A stretch of 42,093 bases of DNA from Verrucomicrobiota bacterium. GTDB taxonomy: Bacteria; Verrucomicrobiota; Verrucomicrobiia; Opitutales; JAKPNF01. The first letter of the stretch is position 1. Each line of letters begins with the position of its first letter. The translations under genes were made by a program, and so were the position numbers. The stretch is taken from assembly GCA_029548565.1 (NCBI GenBank), contig JAKPNF010000146.1, positions 1-42,093 on the forward strand, given 5' to 3'. The notes beneath the pieces were generated by a model, which saw only the letters and a program-made list of their open reading frames with translations, did not search any database and had not been told where the DNA came from. Below, piece by piece: positions 41,757-42,093 of the stretch.

Positions 41757-42093
41757 TCACGGGCCACGTCCAAGCGAGCCGCGCGCAGGTGGCGGGGGTG
41801 GCGGCATGTGCGACGGTGGCGGATGATCGCCATACGGGAGGACTCCCGGCGCAGGTGGCCATGGTGCAATGGCAGGATGAAATGATGCGAAAGCATTCGG
41901 GCGGGACTGTTGGTCGGCGCGCATGCAATCGGCGCACAGTAACACCGCGGCAAACATCCCGAAAATATTTTGCTGGTATCCGTGAAAAAATTGCTGTGAA
42001 ACCTGGTAGGTTATCACACCCAGGATCCAGTAGTTCAGCATGTTTCCCCGAACAAGATACAACGCACCGCGCAACATGCCGTAAGCGGCGATC
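41757..42093 (-). CDS. Membrane protein fragment with proline-rich C-terminal tail (5' truncated by window edge)
   Basis: The frame is open beyond the ATG at 42077 to the window edge ('IAAYG' upstream), so the true start is probably outside. Two hydrophobic helices are visible ('MLNYWILGVITYQVSQQFF' and 'IFGMFAAVLLCADCM'), then a tail of low complexity rich in Pro, Gly and His ('PAIAPWPPAPGVLPYG', 'SHMPPPPPPARGS'). I do not recognise the family. The stop codon is immediately adjacent to the stop of the convergent glycosyltransferase (zero spacing). Whether it belongs to the polysaccharide locus cannot be judged. Confidence 0.55.
   Translation of the reverse strand, partial: IAAYGMLRGALYLVRGNMLNYWILGVITYQVSQQFFHGYQQNIFGMFAAVLLCADCMRADQQSRPNAFASFHPAIAPWPPAPGVLPYGDHPPPSHMPPPPPPARGSLGRGP

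Noticed and set aside
1-42093. CRISPR arrays, tRNA, rRNA, prophage or intact insertion sequences
   Set aside because: No regularly spaced direct repeats, no cloverleaf or rRNA-like sequence and no transposase, integrase or phage structural gene recognised on reading both strands.

Overview
The window reads as chromosomal DNA of a GC-rich Gram-negative bacterium, most likely a member of the Verrucomicrobiota (PVC group; perhaps an Opitutales-like lineage, which is an inference from gene content and not proven here). Evidence for a diderm cell: KdsB and KdsD of the Kdo/LPS pathway, an O-antigen-ligase-type polymerase/ligase, a LolCD lipoprotein exporter and Lgt. Several secreted glycoside hydrolases occur without any SusC/SusD pair, which fits such lineages better than Bacteroidota. 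No phage genes, CRISPR array, rRNA or tRNA were recognised.

Layout. (1) 1-8.5 kb: the 3' end of a GH116 enzyme, then on the minus strand an addB-addA recombination nuclease operon, and a YbdG-type mechanosensitive channel. (2) 8.7-16.9 kb: a PglC-like sugar transferase, a DUF805 protein, a GH32 fructan hydrolase, a small unknown membrane protein, a GH51 arabinofuranosidase and a TIM-barrel putative hydrolase. (3) 17-26 kb: housekeeping genes: proS, xseA, an FKBP isomerase, the operon fmdB-TPR-M50 protease, and the operon lysS-lolC-lolD. (4) 26.1-28.8 kb: a two-gene cassette of an AAA ATPase (DUF3696 type) and a PLD-like protein, possibly a defence module. (5) 29.1-33.5 kb: gcvT, gcvH, a PEGA lipoprotein, a CNNM/CorC-type transporter and lgt. 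(6) 33.8-42 kb: a surface-polysaccharide locus: UDP-xylose synthase (minus strand), divergent from the operon kdsB-kdsD-O-antigen ligase-DUF4838 protein-glycosyltransferase, and a partial membrane protein.

The most striking non-coding feature is a pair of dispersed repeat families. One is a 165-bp foldback element (copies at 815, 8495 and 28898) with 20-bp terminal inverted repeats flanked by TA. All three copies sit between convergent genes, and both the outer arms and the apical stem show compensatory base changes. Two reconstructed empty sites support insertion at TA: one regenerates both stop codons of the ybdG/pglC pair, and the other restores a copy of the second family. That second family is a composite module of about 100 bp with two hairpins, found downstream of genes in the sense orientation (four copies). 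Two of its copies face each other between lgt and uxs, giving a quasi-palindrome of about 280 bp.

All calls come from reading motifs and gene order; no database search was possible.
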